From Sutterella wadsworthensis (GTDB lineage Bacteria > Pseudomonadota > Gammaproteobacteria > Burkholderiales > Burkholderiaceae_F): a DNA stretch of 64,000 nt. The translations under genes and the position numbers were made by a program. The DNA lies in NCBI RefSeq assembly GCF_003315195.1, contig NZ_QNRV01000001.1, forward strand, positions 186,001 through 250,000. The letters are read 5' to 3'. A model generated the notes under the pieces. The model had not been told where the DNA came from and did no database searches. It was given only the letters and a program-made list of their open reading frames with translations. This document shows positions 26,098 through 34,999 of this stretch, piece after piece (the first letter of the stretch is position 1; every line of letters begins with the position of its first letter).

Positions 26098-26925
26098 ATG
26101 CGCAGACGCAGGGTTCTGCCCGGATTCGGGCTTTCCTTGGGGACGAGCGTTCTTTTTGTATCGCTCGTCCTGCTTCTCCCCATGACTGCGCTCGTCGTGC
26201 AGCTCTCCGAGCTCACCTGGGCGCAGTACTGGGCGATCCTCACTCATCCGCAGACGACTGCCGCTTTTCGGGTGACGATTCTTTCGGCTTTTTGGGCCTC
26301 AGTCATCAACGCTCTGCTGGGGCTCCTTCTGGCGTGGATTCTGGTGCGCTACCGGTTTCCCGGGCGCCGGCTGCTTGACGGGCTGATTGATCTGCCGTTT
26401 GTGCTCCCCACTGCAGTGGCGGGTCTCACGCTCTCGGCACTCTTTGCTGCCGACGGATGGTACGGCGCAGTGCTTGCGCCCTTTGGCATTAAGGTGAGCT
26501 ACACCTGGCTCGGCATCGTCGCTGCGATGGCGTTCACGAGCATTCCGTTTGTTGTGCGTTCGGTGCAGCCCGTGCTTGCTGAAGTCAACCGGAGCTGCGA
26601 GGAAGCCGCGCTCACGCTCGGCGCATCGCGGCTGCAGATCTTTCGCCGGGTGATTCTGCCTGAAATCGCGCCGGCACTGGCGGCGGGGACCGTACTCGCT
26701 TTCTGCCGCAGCCTCGGCGAATTCGGTGCGATTATCTTCATTTCCGGGAATATTGCCTTCGAAACGGAAGTGCTCTCGCTCGCCATTTTCATGCGGCTGC
26801 AGGAATTCGACTATCCGGCAGCGAGCGCCATTGCATCTGTCGTGCTCGGACTGTCGCTCGTTCTTTTCATTGCAGCCAATCAGATGCTTAAGCGTTTTGC
26901 ACGCCGCATCGGGAGTCCGTCATGA
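26098..26925 (+). CDS. cysT: Sulfate ABC transporter permease CysT (CysU)
   Basis: Inner-membrane permease with six helices. The cytoplasmic loop EEAALTLGASRLQIFRRVIL is the EAA motif that contacts the ATPase, and SLGEFGAIIFISGN is typical of CysT. I prefer the ATG at 26098 (MRRRRVLPGF); a TTG five codons earlier is also in frame. The gene starts 19 bases after the binding-protein stop and overlaps the next permease gene by 4 bases (ATGA). Confidence 0.92.
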   Translation: MRRRRVLPGFGLSLGTSVLFVSLVLLLPMTALVVQLSELTWAQYWAILTHPQTTAAFRVTILSAFWASVINALLGLLLAWILVRYRFPGRRLLDGLIDLPFVLPTAVAGLTLSALFAADGWYGAVLAPFGIKVSYTWLGIVAAMAFTSIPFVVRSVQPVLAEVNRSCEEAALTLGASRLQIFRRVILPEIAPALAAGTVLAFCRSLGEFGAIIFISGNIAFETEVLSLAIFMRLQEFDYPAASAIASVVLGLSLVLFIAANQMLKRFARRIGSPS

Positions 26926-27734
26926 GTGTGCAATTACAGGCAAATCGTCAGACGCCCGCGCAGTGGGCGCTCATTGGTCTGGGCATCCTCGCGGCCGGTC
27001 TCTTTCTGGCCGTGCCGCTTGCCTTCATCTTTATTCAGGCGTTTCAGAAGGGGATTGCTCCGGTTCTTGAGAATCTCGTTCACCCCGAAATGATTCATGC
27101 CGTTGCGCTCACGGTCTTCATTGCGCTCATCACGGTGCCGGTCAACATGATCTTCGGCGTGATGCTTGCTTGGGCTGTCACGCGGTTCTCGTTTCCTGGG
27201 AAAACGGTGCTCCTCTCGTGCATCGACATTCCGTTTGCGGTTTCACCGGTGGTGGCAGGTCTTATCTATCTGCTCTGGTACGGTGCAAATGGTCCTTTGG
27301 CGCCTTGGCTCGATGCGGCACAGGTCCAGATCCTCTTTGCCTGGCCGGGCATGGTGCTCGTCACGATTTTTGTCACCTGTCCCTTTGTGGCCCGAGAACT
27401 GATTCCGCTCATGACCAGTCAGGGGTCGAGCGAAGAAGAGGCGGCGCTTTTGTTGGGTGCGTCGCCTTGGCAGATGTTCTTTCGTGTGACGCTGCCCAAA
27501 ATTTCCGGCGCGCTCCTTTATGGAGTGCTCCTCACCAACGCGCGCGCGATCGGCGAATTCGGCGCGGTTTCCGTCGTCTCCGGATCCGTGCGGGGTGAAA
27601 CCATGACGCTGCCCCTGCAGATTGAGCTCTTAGAGCAGGACTACAACACCGTCGGCGCCTTTACCGCCGCCGCGCTGCTCGCGCTGCTTGCGCTGGCCAC
27701 GCTTTTTCTGCGCCGTCATCGCCGCCGCGCCTGA
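26922..27734 (+). CDS. cysW: Sulfate ABC transporter permease CysW
   Basis: Second permease of the sulfate importer, 270 residues, six helices. EEEAALLLGASPWQMFFRVT is the EAA loop and ARAIGEFGAVSVVSGSVRGE is the CysW signature region, followed by LPLQIELLEQDYN. Translationally coupled to cysT by a 4-base overlap. The last residues are basic (RRHRRRA). Confidence 0.93.
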   Translation: MSVQLQANRQTPAQWALIGLGILAAGLFLAVPLAFIFIQAFQKGIAPVLENLVHPEMIHAVALTVFIALITVPVNMIFGVMLAWAVTRFSFPGKTVLLSCIDIPFAVSPVVAGLIYLLWYGANGPLAPWLDAAQVQILFAWPGMVLVTIFVTCPFVARELIPLMTSQGSSEEEAALLLGASPWQMFFRVTLPKISGALLYGVLLTNARAIGEFGAVSVVSGSVRGETMTLPLQIELLEQDYNTVGAFTAAALLALLALATLFLRRHRRRA

Positions 27735-27758
27735 TTTCGGAGAGGACACAAAATACAA

Positions 27759-28988
27759 ATGAGCATTGATATAGAAAACATCCGAAAGCGCTTCGGCAAT
27801 GCTGAAGTGCTTTCCGACATCAATCTGAAGATTGCATTGGGCGAGATGATTGCGCTCTTGGGTCCCTCGGGGTCAGGCAAAACGACGCTCCTGCGCATTC
27901 TTGCCGGACTGGAGACCGAAACGAGCGGACGCATCCGTTTTGGAAATAGCGACGTCACCCAACTCACCGCCGCAGAACGGCGCGTGGGGTTTGTCTTTCA
28001 GAACTACGCGCTTTTCCGCCATATGACGGTTGCCGAAAACGTGGCATTCGGACTGACGGTGAAGCCCCGCAGCGAGCGGCTGCCGAAAGCCGAAATTGAG
28101 AAGCGCGTTGCGGAGCTTTTGGCCATGGTGCAGCTCTCTGATAAAGCTGGTCACTATCCGGCGCAGCTCTCGGGCGGTCAGCAGCAGCGCGTGGCGCTTG
28201 CCCGCGTGCTGGCGGTGGAACCTCAGGTGCTGCTCCTTGACGAGCCCTTCGGCGCATTGGATGCTCAGGTGCGCGAGGAGCTGCGTCAATGGATCAAACG
28301 TCTGCACCGAGAGCTCGGGTTTACCGGCGTATTTGTAACGCACGATCAGGAAGAGGCCATGCAGGTTGCCGACCGCGTCGTCGTGATGCATAACGGCCGC
28401 ATAGAGCAGGCTGATAAGCCCGCGGAAATCTGGGAGCATCCGAAGACACGCTTTGTGATTGAGTTTTTGAGCGATGTGAACCGGATTCCGGCGATGATCT
28501 CGAACGGGCGGCTTCACGTCGGAACGATTGATCTGGCGCTTGACGGCGGCGCTGACGGAAGGCCGGTTGTCGATCCGAAATCCATTCCGGACGGTCCGGC
28601 GGATTTGCTTTTGCGTCCAAAAGATGCCCGCATGCGGCGGCTGGAAGCTGAGGAAGATTCTGCTGCCGCGCAAAAGGCGGGGCTGCTCCCGGTGGTGATC
28701 CGCAGCGCCGTTCCCAAGGGCGGCGCGATTCAGGTTGAAGCCGAACCGGAAGGCTGGTACGAGAACACCCTCAACGCTTATGTGCTCGAGGATGCGCTGC
28801 CGCGGCTTGGGCGCGGCTATCTGATGAGTTTTGAGCGCGCTTACCTCTATCGAGGCGAAGAGCGTCTGCCGGTTCATGTCCGCAAACCCCGCTGGCCGTT
28901 TGTCGGTGAGCACGGCCATGAGCATTCATCGCCAGAGGCTGCCGAACCGCCAAAGGCGCTTAAGCATGAAGCTGCGCTTTTCATTTGA
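27759..28988 (+). CDS. cysA: Sulfate ABC transporter ATP-binding protein CysA
   Basis: ATPase driving sulfate import, 409 residues. Walker A GPSGSGKTT at 35-43, Q-loop FVFQNYALF, signature LSGGQQQR, Walker B LLLDEPFGALD, switch VTHDQEEA. The regulatory C-terminal part (from about 230) contains DVNRIPA, typical of CysA, and LLRPKDARM of the TOBE-like region. The protein is about 45 residues longer than the common length; the extra tail carries GEHGHEHSSPEA and ends in KHEAALFI. Whether that His-rich tail matters is unknown. It lies 24 bases after cysW. Confidence 0.93.
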   Translation: MSIDIENIRKRFGNAEVLSDINLKIALGEMIALLGPSGSGKTTLLRILAGLETETSGRIRFGNSDVTQLTAAERRVGFVFQNYALFRHMTVAENVAFGLTVKPRSERLPKAEIEKRVAELLAMVQLSDKAGHYPAQLSGGQQQRVALARVLAVEPQVLLLDEPFGALDAQVREELRQWIKRLHRELGFTGVFVTHDQEEAMQVADRVVVMHNGRIEQADKPAEIWEHPKTRFVIEFLSDVNRIPAMISNGRLHVGTIDLALDGGADGRPVVDPKSIPDGPADLLLRPKDARMRRLEAEEDSAAAQKAGLLPVVIRSAVPKGGAIQVEAEPEGWYENTLNAYVLEDALPRLGRGYLMSFERAYLYRGEERLPVHVRKPRWPFVGEHGHEHSSPEAAEPPKALKHEAALFI

Positions 28989-29012
28989 TTGGTATGTATT
29001 TAAGGATGAAGT

Positions 29013-29903
29013 ATGTCCCCTGAAACCGTAATCGACGTTGTCGGCGCTACGCCGCTCGTGCGTCTTGAGCACCTTGTCCCCCATAACGGCAGTGAAGTTT
29101 GGGTGAAGCTCGAAGGCAATAATCCTGCCGGTTCCATCAAGGACCGCGCTGCCCGATCCATGATTGAAGAGGCTGAAAAGCGCGGAGATATCAAGCCGGG
29201 CGACGCACTCGTTGAAGCGACGAGCGGCAATACCGGCATCGCGCTCGCCATGATTGCGGCCTTGAAAGGGTATCGGATGAAGATCATCCTGCCGGCCAAT
29301 TCGACGGCGGAGCGCTGTGCGGCCATTCAGGCCTATGGTGCGGAACTGATCCTCTCGCCCGCTGAAAAAGGCATGGAGGGTGCGCGCGACCTGGCTAATG
29401 CCATGGCTCAGCGCGGTGAAGGGTGGCAGCTTGACCAATTCAACAACCCTGACAATCCGCTTGCGCACTACCGCACAACAGGCCCTGAAATTTGGACGCA
29501 GACGGCCGGCCGCGTGACGCATTTCGTCTCGGCCATGGGCACGACCGGCACCATTACCGGCACGTCGCGCTTTCTGAAAGAAAAAAATCCCAATGTACGT
29601 GTGGTGGGTCTGCAGCCGGCAGAAGGAAGCCGCATTCCCGGTATTCGCCGCTGGCCGGCGGAGTATCGGCCCGGGATTTACCGTCCGGAACTCGTTGATG
29701 AAACACTCGATATTCTGCAAAAAGATGCGGAAGATACCGTTCGCGCTCTGGCTCGCCGTGAGGGCATTTGCTGCGGCATCAGTTCGGGCGGTGCGGTTTC
29801 AGGAGCGCTTCGTGTGGCCGCGGCCAATCCCGGGGCTGTGATTGTCACGATCATCTGCGACCGCGGAGATCGGTATCTCTCCACGGGGATTTTCAATCAA
29901 TGA
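29013..29903 (+). CDS. cysM: Cysteine synthase B (O-acetylserine sulfhydrylase, CysM)
   Basis: PLP enzyme joining O-acetylserine with sulfide or thiosulfate to give cysteine. The PLP lysine lies in NPAGSIKDRAA near residue 43, the substrate loop is TSGNTGIA near 70, and the phosphate loop is GTTGTITG near 177. RRWPAEYRPGI near 212 and CDRGDRYLSTGIF at the C-terminus separate CysM from CysK. Its place behind the sulfate importer (24 bases after cysA, SD AAGGA) makes a complete sulfate-to-cysteine cassette. Confidence 0.94.
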   Translation: MSPETVIDVVGATPLVRLEHLVPHNGSEVWVKLEGNNPAGSIKDRAARSMIEEAEKRGDIKPGDALVEATSGNTGIALAMIAALKGYRMKIILPANSTAERCAAIQAYGAELILSPAEKGMEGARDLANAMAQRGEGWQLDQFNNPDNPLAHYRTTGPEIWTQTAGRVTHFVSAMGTTGTITGTSRFLKEKNPNVRVVGLQPAEGSRIPGIRRWPAEYRPGIYRPELVDETLDILQKDAEDTVRALARREGICCGISSGGAVSGALRVAAANPGAVIVTIICDRGDRYLSTGIFNQ

Positions 29904-29992
29904 GGGTAAGTCGTTAACAGACACATCTTTTGGTCATGAGTTGTTGCTGTCCCTAAAGACAGACCAGCGCTCCCGATAGACTCAGCTGAGCC

Positions 29993-30035
29993 AAGGCATC
30001 GGCCTGATTTCGGCCGATGCCTTCTTATTATTTTT
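29993..30035 (+). terminator. Rho-independent terminator of the sulfate/cysteine operon
   Basis: GGCATCGGCC (29995-30004) and GGCCGATGCC (30012-30021), a perfect 10-bp stem, followed by a T-rich tail up to 30035, about 90 bases after the cysM stop. Confidence 0.9.
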
Positions 30036-30047
30036 CGGGAGCGCGAA

Positions 30048-30509
30048 ATGAAACTCGCACACACTGCCCTGATTGCCGCTGCAGCCGGCGTCCTAACCGT
30101 GACGCTTGCGGGCTGTTCGGCCCCCACGAATGGAGAGCGTTCTCCAGCATTTGCCGCAGCCGAAAGTCTTCAGCCGTCTGAAGCCTCCGCCGCATCGATC
30201 GGCGTTTATGAGGGGCTCCTCCCTTGCGGCGACTGTGCCGGCCTTCGAACGACGATCTATGTTCGCGCCGACGGAACGTATACGCGCATTTATACCTACG
30301 AAGGTGAAAAGGATGACCTCGGCCGCACGCCTTCTTTTTCTGAGGCCGGCAGCTGGAAGCTCGAGGGCAGACGATTCACCTTCACGCCCAAAGACCATTC
30401 CCCGGCTTGGCTTGCTGATTCGACTGAGCATGGTCTGAGACTTTTGGATGGAGAAGGCAGCCCTGTCGAAGGACCGCTTGGTCCCATGTACGATCTCCAA
30501 AAGCGTTGA
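30048..30509 (+). CDS. NlpE-like outer membrane lipoprotein
   Basis: Lipoprotein of 153 residues: signal peptide with lipobox LAGC (Cys23). The mature part holds the NlpE N-terminal-type domain, GVYEGLLPCGDCAGLRTTIY, with the CxxC motif that in E. coli NlpE is linked to copper and to envelope stress signalling. It then has repeated beta strands (DGTYTRIYTY, GSWKLEGRRFTFTP). The C-terminal OB-fold domain of full NlpE is absent. It stands just before sodC, which suggests a metal or oxidative envelope-stress theme, but the two genes are separated by 135 bases and probably have their own promoters. Confidence 0.8.
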   Translation: MKLAHTALIAAAAGVLTVTLAGCSAPTNGERSPAFAAAESLQPSEASAASIGVYEGLLPCGDCAGLRTTIYVRADGTYTRIYTYEGEKDDLGRTPSFSEAGSWKLEGRRFTFTPKDHSPAWLADSTEHGLRLLDGEGSPVEGPLGPMYDLQKR

Positions 30510-30656
30510 AATACCGATGATTTGTGATTGGATAATCAATCACAAAAATTAACAAATACTATTGGAAATAGTTTTGTAATAACGGTAAGCTAATTTACAG
30601 CTACATCGGAAGAGAGGATTCTCCTCAGGTTCCGATCCACCCTTTTGGAGTGCTTT

Positions 30657-31214
30657 ATGAAAGCTTTTTCGATGCTTGCCAGCGCCATGCTCGCCGCTGC
30701 TATTGCTCTGCCGGCCGTTGCCGCAGACCAAACCAAGCTCTACGATCCGATGGCTGAAGCCGAAAAGATCGTCGTGCCCGTTGAGCTCCTCAGCAAGGAC
30801 GGTGCAAAACCGATCGGCAATGTTGTGATTGTCAAGAATGCCTATGGGTTGGCCTTCTATCCGCAGCTGAAGGATCTTGCGCCTGGTCTGCACGGCTTTC
30901 ACGTTCACGCCAATCCGGACTGCGGTTTGACCGAAAAGGGCCTTGGCATGAAGGCTGGCGGACATTGGGACCCGGATAAGACGGGCAACCATTCCTATCC
31001 GTGGGATGACAAGGGGCATAAGGGCGATCTGCCGAGTCTTTATGTGAATGCTGACGGCGTGGCTAATGTGCCGGTATTGGCGCCGAAGCTCAAGACGCTT
31101 GACGAAGTGCGCAGCCATGCGCTGATGATTCACGTCGGCGGCGACAACTTCCATGATCATCCTGCTGCCCTCGGCGGCGGCGGTGCCCGCATGGCCTGCG
31201 GTGTGATCAAATAA
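30657..31214 (+). CDS. sodC: Periplasmic Cu,Zn superoxide dismutase
   Basis: Converts superoxide to oxygen and peroxide in the periplasm. It has 185 residues with a Sec signal ([17 protein letters not shown]). Metal ligands are in [23 protein letters not shown] and [13 protein letters not shown]; the disulfide cysteines are in NPDCG and MACGVIK. The ATG at 30657 has GGAG seven bases upstream; a TTG four codons earlier overlaps that site. Presence of SodC indicates occasional oxygen or host superoxide exposure. Confidence 0.95.
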   Translation: MKAFSMLASAMLAAAIALPAVAADQTKLYDPMAEAEKIVVPVELLSKDGAKPIGNVVIVKNAYGLAFYPQLKDLAPGLHGFHVHANPDCGLTEKGLGMKAGGHWDPDKTGNHSYPWDDKGHKGDLPSLYVNADGVANVPVLAPKLKTLDEVRSHALMIHVGGDNFHDHPAALGGGGARMACGVIK

Positions 31215-31245
31215 TGGATGCGATGAAAATCTAATCCTTAGCTTC

Positions 31246-31284
31246 AGCCGGCTTCGCAAATCTTTGCGAGGCCGGTTTGATTTT
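31246..31284 (+). terminator. Terminator of sodC
   Basis: AGCCGGC-T-TCGCAAA (31246-31260) pairs with TTTGCGA-GGCCGG (31263-31275), followed by TTTGATTTT. About 30 bases after the sodC stop. Confidence 0.75.
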
Positions 31285-31373
31285 GAGAGCAAGTGCGGCT
31301 CTGCTCAGTCTCTCCCTAAGATTAGCTTCAGTGGCGGGTGATAAATTGACACTCAGCTGCTTGATCAATGAAG

Positions 31374-31407
31374 AGCGCCGCTCACTCTAACTGCGGCGCT
31401 TTTTTTC
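31374..31407 (+). terminator. Second strong terminator downstream of sodC
   Basis: AGCGCCGC (31374-31381) and GCGGCGCT (31393-31400) form a perfect stem with a run of seven T. No gene ends between this and the sodC terminator, so it either backs up the first or ends a short transcript arising between 31285 and 31373. Confidence 0.8.
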
Positions 31408-31462
31408 TGTCTGACCGAAGGGATATTTCGGCAAACGGTGAGACGCATTGGAGGATTCGAAT

Positions 31463-31909
31463 ATGACTCGCACGCACGCTTATCAAATGACGGCCGCTGC
31501 CTGCTGCCTAGCGGTGCTGCTTGCCGGCTGCGCGACGACCAACGGGCCGGTTCCGATGCCTCAGGCGCCTGCGCCCGTTGAAACGCCGGACGTGAAAGCG
31601 GTCAAAGCCATGGTGCTGCCGATTGACGATACCGTGACGGTGGCGGAAGCTTTCGCGCAGTACGGCTCCTGCCGGCCTGGCAGTCAGGTCTGGGAAGAGA
31701 TCGAAGACGGCGACGTGCAGTTCAGCTGCACTTTTGACGACGGCGCGCTCGTTCAGTTCGATTTCCGCAAGGGCGACGACGAAAAGTTCAAGATCGCCAT
31801 GGTGACATTTACCTCAATGAACGATGCTGAATTCGCAGGGGTAAGTGTTCGCGGCCCCGATGCTGAAGATATGCTCAAGCGCGTCTACTTCAATAAGAAG
31901 CTCTTCTGA
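31463..31909 (+). CDS. Lipoprotein of unknown function
   Basis: A 148-residue lipoprotein: hydrophobic signal with lipobox LLAGC (Cys about 22), a Pro-rich linker (PVPMPQAPAPVETP), then a globular part of about 100 residues with two cysteines (YGSCRPGSQVWEE and VQFSCTFDDG) that may form a disulfide. I do not recognise the family. GGAGGA eight bases before the ATG at 31463 fixes the start. Own terminator follows. Confidence 0.7.
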   Translation: MTRTHAYQMTAAACCLAVLLAGCATTNGPVPMPQAPAPVETPDVKAVKAMVLPIDDTVTVAEAFAQYGSCRPGSQVWEEIEDGDVQFSCTFDDGALVQFDFRKGDDEKFKIAMVTFTSMNDAEFAGVSVRGPDAEDMLKRVYFNKKLF

Positions 31910-31931
31910 GGCATTGCGCTTCTTGAAAGCG

Positions 31932-31976
31932 AAAAGAGCCCGCAGCGCAGCAGTGCCTGCGGGCTCTTTTCATTTT
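31932..31976 (+). terminator. Rho-independent terminator after the lipoprotein gene
   Basis: AAAAGAGCCCGCAG (31932-31945) pairs perfectly with CTGCGGGCTCTTTT (31957-31970), then CATTTT. Confidence 0.9.
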
Positions 31977-32000
31977 GTGACGGGTGAAGAGACCCGGACG

Positions 32001-32040
32001 GCGCACTCGGTCGAGTTTTCCCGAGTGCGCCTTCTTTTGG
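32001..32040. terminator. Hairpin between lipoprotein gene and amtB
   Basis: GCGCACTCGG (32001-32010) and CCGAGTGCGC (32021-32030) form a perfect 10-bp stem. Placed 36 bases after the amtB stop on the other strand; the T-richer tail (CTTCTTTT) is on the plus side, so the direction is ambiguous. Confidence 0.6.
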
Positions 32041-32065
32041 GTTTTGAATCTCACCCAGTTGCGCA

Positions 32066-33343
32066 TTATTCAATGCGTTCGCCGTGGATCGCCAGGTCAA
32101 GACCCGTAAGCTCTTCGTCCTTCGTGACGCGCAGACCCATGGTCTTCTTGATCACAAAGAGAATGACGAAGCTCACAATGCCGCCGTAGATCAGCGTGGC
32201 TGCGACCGAGAAGATCTGGATGCCGACCTGCGTCATCATCGGCGGGAGTTCGGAGCCCGTCACTGCGCTCGTTGCAAAGAAGCCCGTCAGAACGGCGCCG
32301 AGCATGCCGCCGATGCCGTGTACGCCGAAGGCGTCCAAAGAGTCGTCATAACCGAGCTTGGCTTTGACGACGGCAACCATCCAGAAGCAGAGGACGCCGG
32401 CAACAAGACCGATGAAAAGTGCTGGGGCAGGTTCAACGAAGCCCGAAGCCGGGGTAATCGCGACCAAACCGGCAACCGCACCGGAAATCATGCCGAGGAG
32501 CGAGGGCTTGCCGCGGGAAATCCATTCGGCCGCCATCCAGGAGATGGTGCCGGCAGCCGCAGCGATCTGCGTGACAAGGATCGCCATCACAGCACGTTCA
32601 TTCGCAGCCAGACCGGAACCACCGTTAAAGCCCATCCAGCCGAACCAGAGCAGGCAGGCGCCGATCATCGCAAAGGTGAGGTTGGCCGGAGCGAGGTGCT
32701 GCGAACCGTAGCCAGTGCGGCGGCCGAGCATCAGGCAGGCGACGAGACCGGCAATACCGGCATTGATGTGCACGACCGTGCCGCCGGCGTAGTCAAGCGC
32801 ACCCATCTGGAAGAAGAATCCGTCGGAAGCCCAAACCCAGTGGCAGATCGGGGCATACACGAGAAGACTCCAGGCCACCATGAAGACGCAGAGCGAAGAA
32901 AATTTCATGCGTTCAGCGAGCGACCCGGTGATGAGCGCGGGAGTCAGGATGGCAAATGTCATCTGGAAGAAGACAAAGAGCAGTTCCGGGATGGACCCCG
33001 AGAGCGTTGAAATGCTGATGCCCGAAAGGAAGGCCTTGGAGAGACCGCCGATAAAGGGGGTGCCTTCTGAAAAGGCAAGCGAGTAGCCGACGGCGTACCA
33101 GAGAATCGACATCAGGCCGCAGATTGCAACCGACTGGGCGAGCGTGCTCAGCATGTTCTTCTTGCGCACCATGCCTGCGTAAAAGAGGGCGATGCCCGGA
33201 ATGGTCATGAAGAGCACCAAGAGACCGGCGATCATGATCCAGGCCGTGTCAGCCTTGTCAAGCACAGGTTCGTCGCCCGCAAAGGCGGGAATGGCCGCAA
33301 TGCCGAGGGCCAGCGAGGGGAGAAGTTTCTTAAGGGAAGTCAT
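32066..33343 (-). CDS. amtB: Ammonium transporter AmtB
   Basis: Trimeric inner-membrane ammonium channel, 425 residues. A cleavable signal peptide (SLALGIAAIPAFAG) leads into eleven helices. The Phe gate and Asp/His residues sit in the usual places: GIALFYAGMVRKKN near 60, YAPICHWVWASDGFF near 160, DYAGGTVVHINAGIAGL near 180, DDSLDAFGVHGIGGMLGAVLTG near 330. The start at the ATG 33341-33343 has AAGGTGG just upstream; a TTG six codons earlier is in frame. It follows glnK by 67 bases, the standard glnK-amtB arrangement, in which uridylylation-free GlnK blocks the channel. Confidence 0.95.
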   Translation of the reverse strand: MTSLKKLLPSLALGIAAIPAFAGDEPVLDKADTAWIMIAGLLVLFMTIPGIALFYAGMVRKKNMLSTLAQSVAICGLMSILWYAVGYSLAFSEGTPFIGGLSKAFLSGISISTLSGSIPELLFVFFQMTFAILTPALITGSLAERMKFSSLCVFMVAWSLLVYAPICHWVWASDGFFFQMGALDYAGGTVVHINAGIAGLVACLMLGRRTGYGSQHLAPANLTFAMIGACLLWFGWMGFNGGSGLAANERAVMAILVTQIAAAAGTISWMAAEWISRGKPSLLGMISGAVAGLVAITPASGFVEPAPALFIGLVAGVLCFWMVAVVKAKLGYDDSLDAFGVHGIGGMLGAVLTGFFATSAVTGSELPPMMTQVGIQIFSVAATLIYGGIVSFVILFVIKKTMGLRVTKDEELTGLDLAIHGERIE

Positions 33344-33410
33344 GTTTGCCACCTTCTTCAAAGGGGTTTAATTCCTGAATGCGTGCGTATATGTTTTGTG
33401 CGGCTTTGCT

Positions 33411-33779
<369 letters not shown>

Positions 33780-33835
33780 TCAAAGGGGAGCGGCAGGCAT
33801 CGTTTGTGACGTGCAGCCGCTTTGATGAGGACTTG

Positions 33836-33852
33836 AGCAGAAAGCGTGCCAA
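33836..33852 (-). promoter_or_regulatory. Sigma-54 (RpoN) promoter of glnK-amtB
   Basis: Minus-strand TTGGCACGCTTTCTGCT matches TGGCACG-N4-TTGC: GG at -24 and GC at -12 are exactly ten bases apart. It lies about 90 bases before the glnK ATG. Nitrogen-limited expression through NtrC is the known pattern for glnK-amtB. Confidence 0.75.
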
Positions 33853-34357
33853 AACTCGGGTTAGCCCTGATATCTCTTCTTTTTTTAGGTGCGTTCACGG
33901 TCATGGGTGCGGACGGCCGGCGCTTACGCTGACTTGGAGTTCGGCGCCGGGGCTGCTTCTCACCGCTGACAATGCATACTGCGCGCCAATCCGGATGGTT
34001 CTGCTTTTCTATTGCCCAGAATTCCGCGTGGAATAGGCGAGATTTCAGCGGAGCTCCGCACCGCTGCCGCGCCGCATGGATGCGTAACAGTGCGTGAATG
34101 TCGTCTTGCGAGGCATTTGTTTACCGCACTGGTGCGTATATTGATCGGGGGATCGGAAGCTGCTGCCGCGCACTTTCTTGGTGCGTTACGGCTTTTCCTT
34201 CGGGTTCTTGGTACGGGTTCTCTTCATAGAACTGCCGCCGAAGGCATGCCCCATGAGGCAAAATGCTTCCATCCGCGCGCAGGCTTGGATTTGAACTGAC
34301 GTTTTGCCTAAAGACGGTTTGTTCCGGCACTGCTCAAGCATTTTGGAGACCTGAATC
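33853..34357. other. Intergenic region upstream of glnK and of the 34358 gene
   Basis: About 500 bases without a supported gene. The part next to the sigma-54 site is the expected place for NtrC enhancer sites; I see only weak candidates (GCACTGGTGC at 34127-34136). No terminator or repeat was identified. Confidence 0.35.
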
Positions 34358-34711
34358 GTGAAGCATGAAGAGAAGAAAAAGGACGAGGACGAGGGGCCGA
34401 AGTTCGATGAACGCGGGGAACCGCTGGTGATCTTCAAGCGCACTTGTCCGGCCATGAACAACGCTGACTTGGCTGCCAGAGCGAGTTTTTTTGCTGCCAT
34501 GCGCGCAATGAGCGATGAAGATTTCAAGGCCGGGCGCGGTCTTACTTTTCAGACGATGGTACGTGAGGATCCGCGCTACCCCGCGCGTCAGATTCAGTTC
34601 GTTTTCGGCATCCGTCCGCGGACGGCGCGCACCTATGCGGAGATGGAGGCTGAAGCGGTCGAAGTCATTAACGCCGCGCATAAAAAGTTTTACGCAGCGG
34701 GCAAGCGCTGA
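34358..34711 (+). CDS. Small charged protein of unknown function
   Basis: A 117-residue soluble protein starting with a highly charged segment (HEEKKKDEDEGPK) and continuing with a helical domain (NNADLAARASFFAAMRAMSD, TYAEMEAEAVEVINAAHKKF). No known motif. The start is a GTG at 34358 with GGAGAC eight bases upstream. Stands alone between glnK and the nickel operon; I do not recognise the family. Confidence 0.6.
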   Translation: MKHEEKKKDEDEGPKFDERGEPLVIFKRTCPAMNNADLAARASFFAAMRAMSDEDFKAGRGLTFQTMVREDPRYPARQIQFVFGIRPRTARTYAEMEAEAVEVINAAHKKFYAAGKR

Positions 34712-34999
34712 GGTTTTTCTGCTCCCCAGCAGCGGCCCGATTCACGAGCGGCACGATTTTTTTTGTCGAGGCCAATCCTATTAACACTAAGCGCCTCAGC
34801 GTGCCGGCCGCACTGTTCTGGAAAGGGTCGGCATAAAGCCCGTGAAAGAGAGGCGCTCGGATGCTGCAAAAACATTTTTCATGCCCCTGATGCAGTCCTA
34901 AGCCGCTCAAAGATTGCGACCTAAGCCTTCTGAACTAGAAATGGCCGTTTTGCGCTGATTTCTGGCGCCTGCGCTTGCCTCGGCCGCAGCCAAGGCGAG
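34712..34999. other. Intergenic region before the nickel operon promoter
   Basis: No supported gene between 34712 and 35110. A T8 run at 34757-34764 follows GC-rich sequence and could belong to a weak terminator of the upstream gene. The last 110 bases carry the promoter/operator described separately. Confidence 0.35.

Noticed and set aside
32084-33010. 308-codon plus-strand frame opposite amtB
   Set aside because: Low-complexity His/Glu/Arg product without domain; amtB on the other strand is certain.
34127-34136. GCACTGGTGC as an NtrC site for glnK
   Set aside because: The spacing between half-sites is too short compared with TGCACC-N5-GGTGCA and it lies about 280 bases upstream of the sigma-54 site; too weak to call.
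34012-34299. 95-codon plus-strand frame between glnK and the small charged protein gene
   Set aside because: No ribosome site and Arg/Gly-rich composition typical of non-coding GC-rich DNA.
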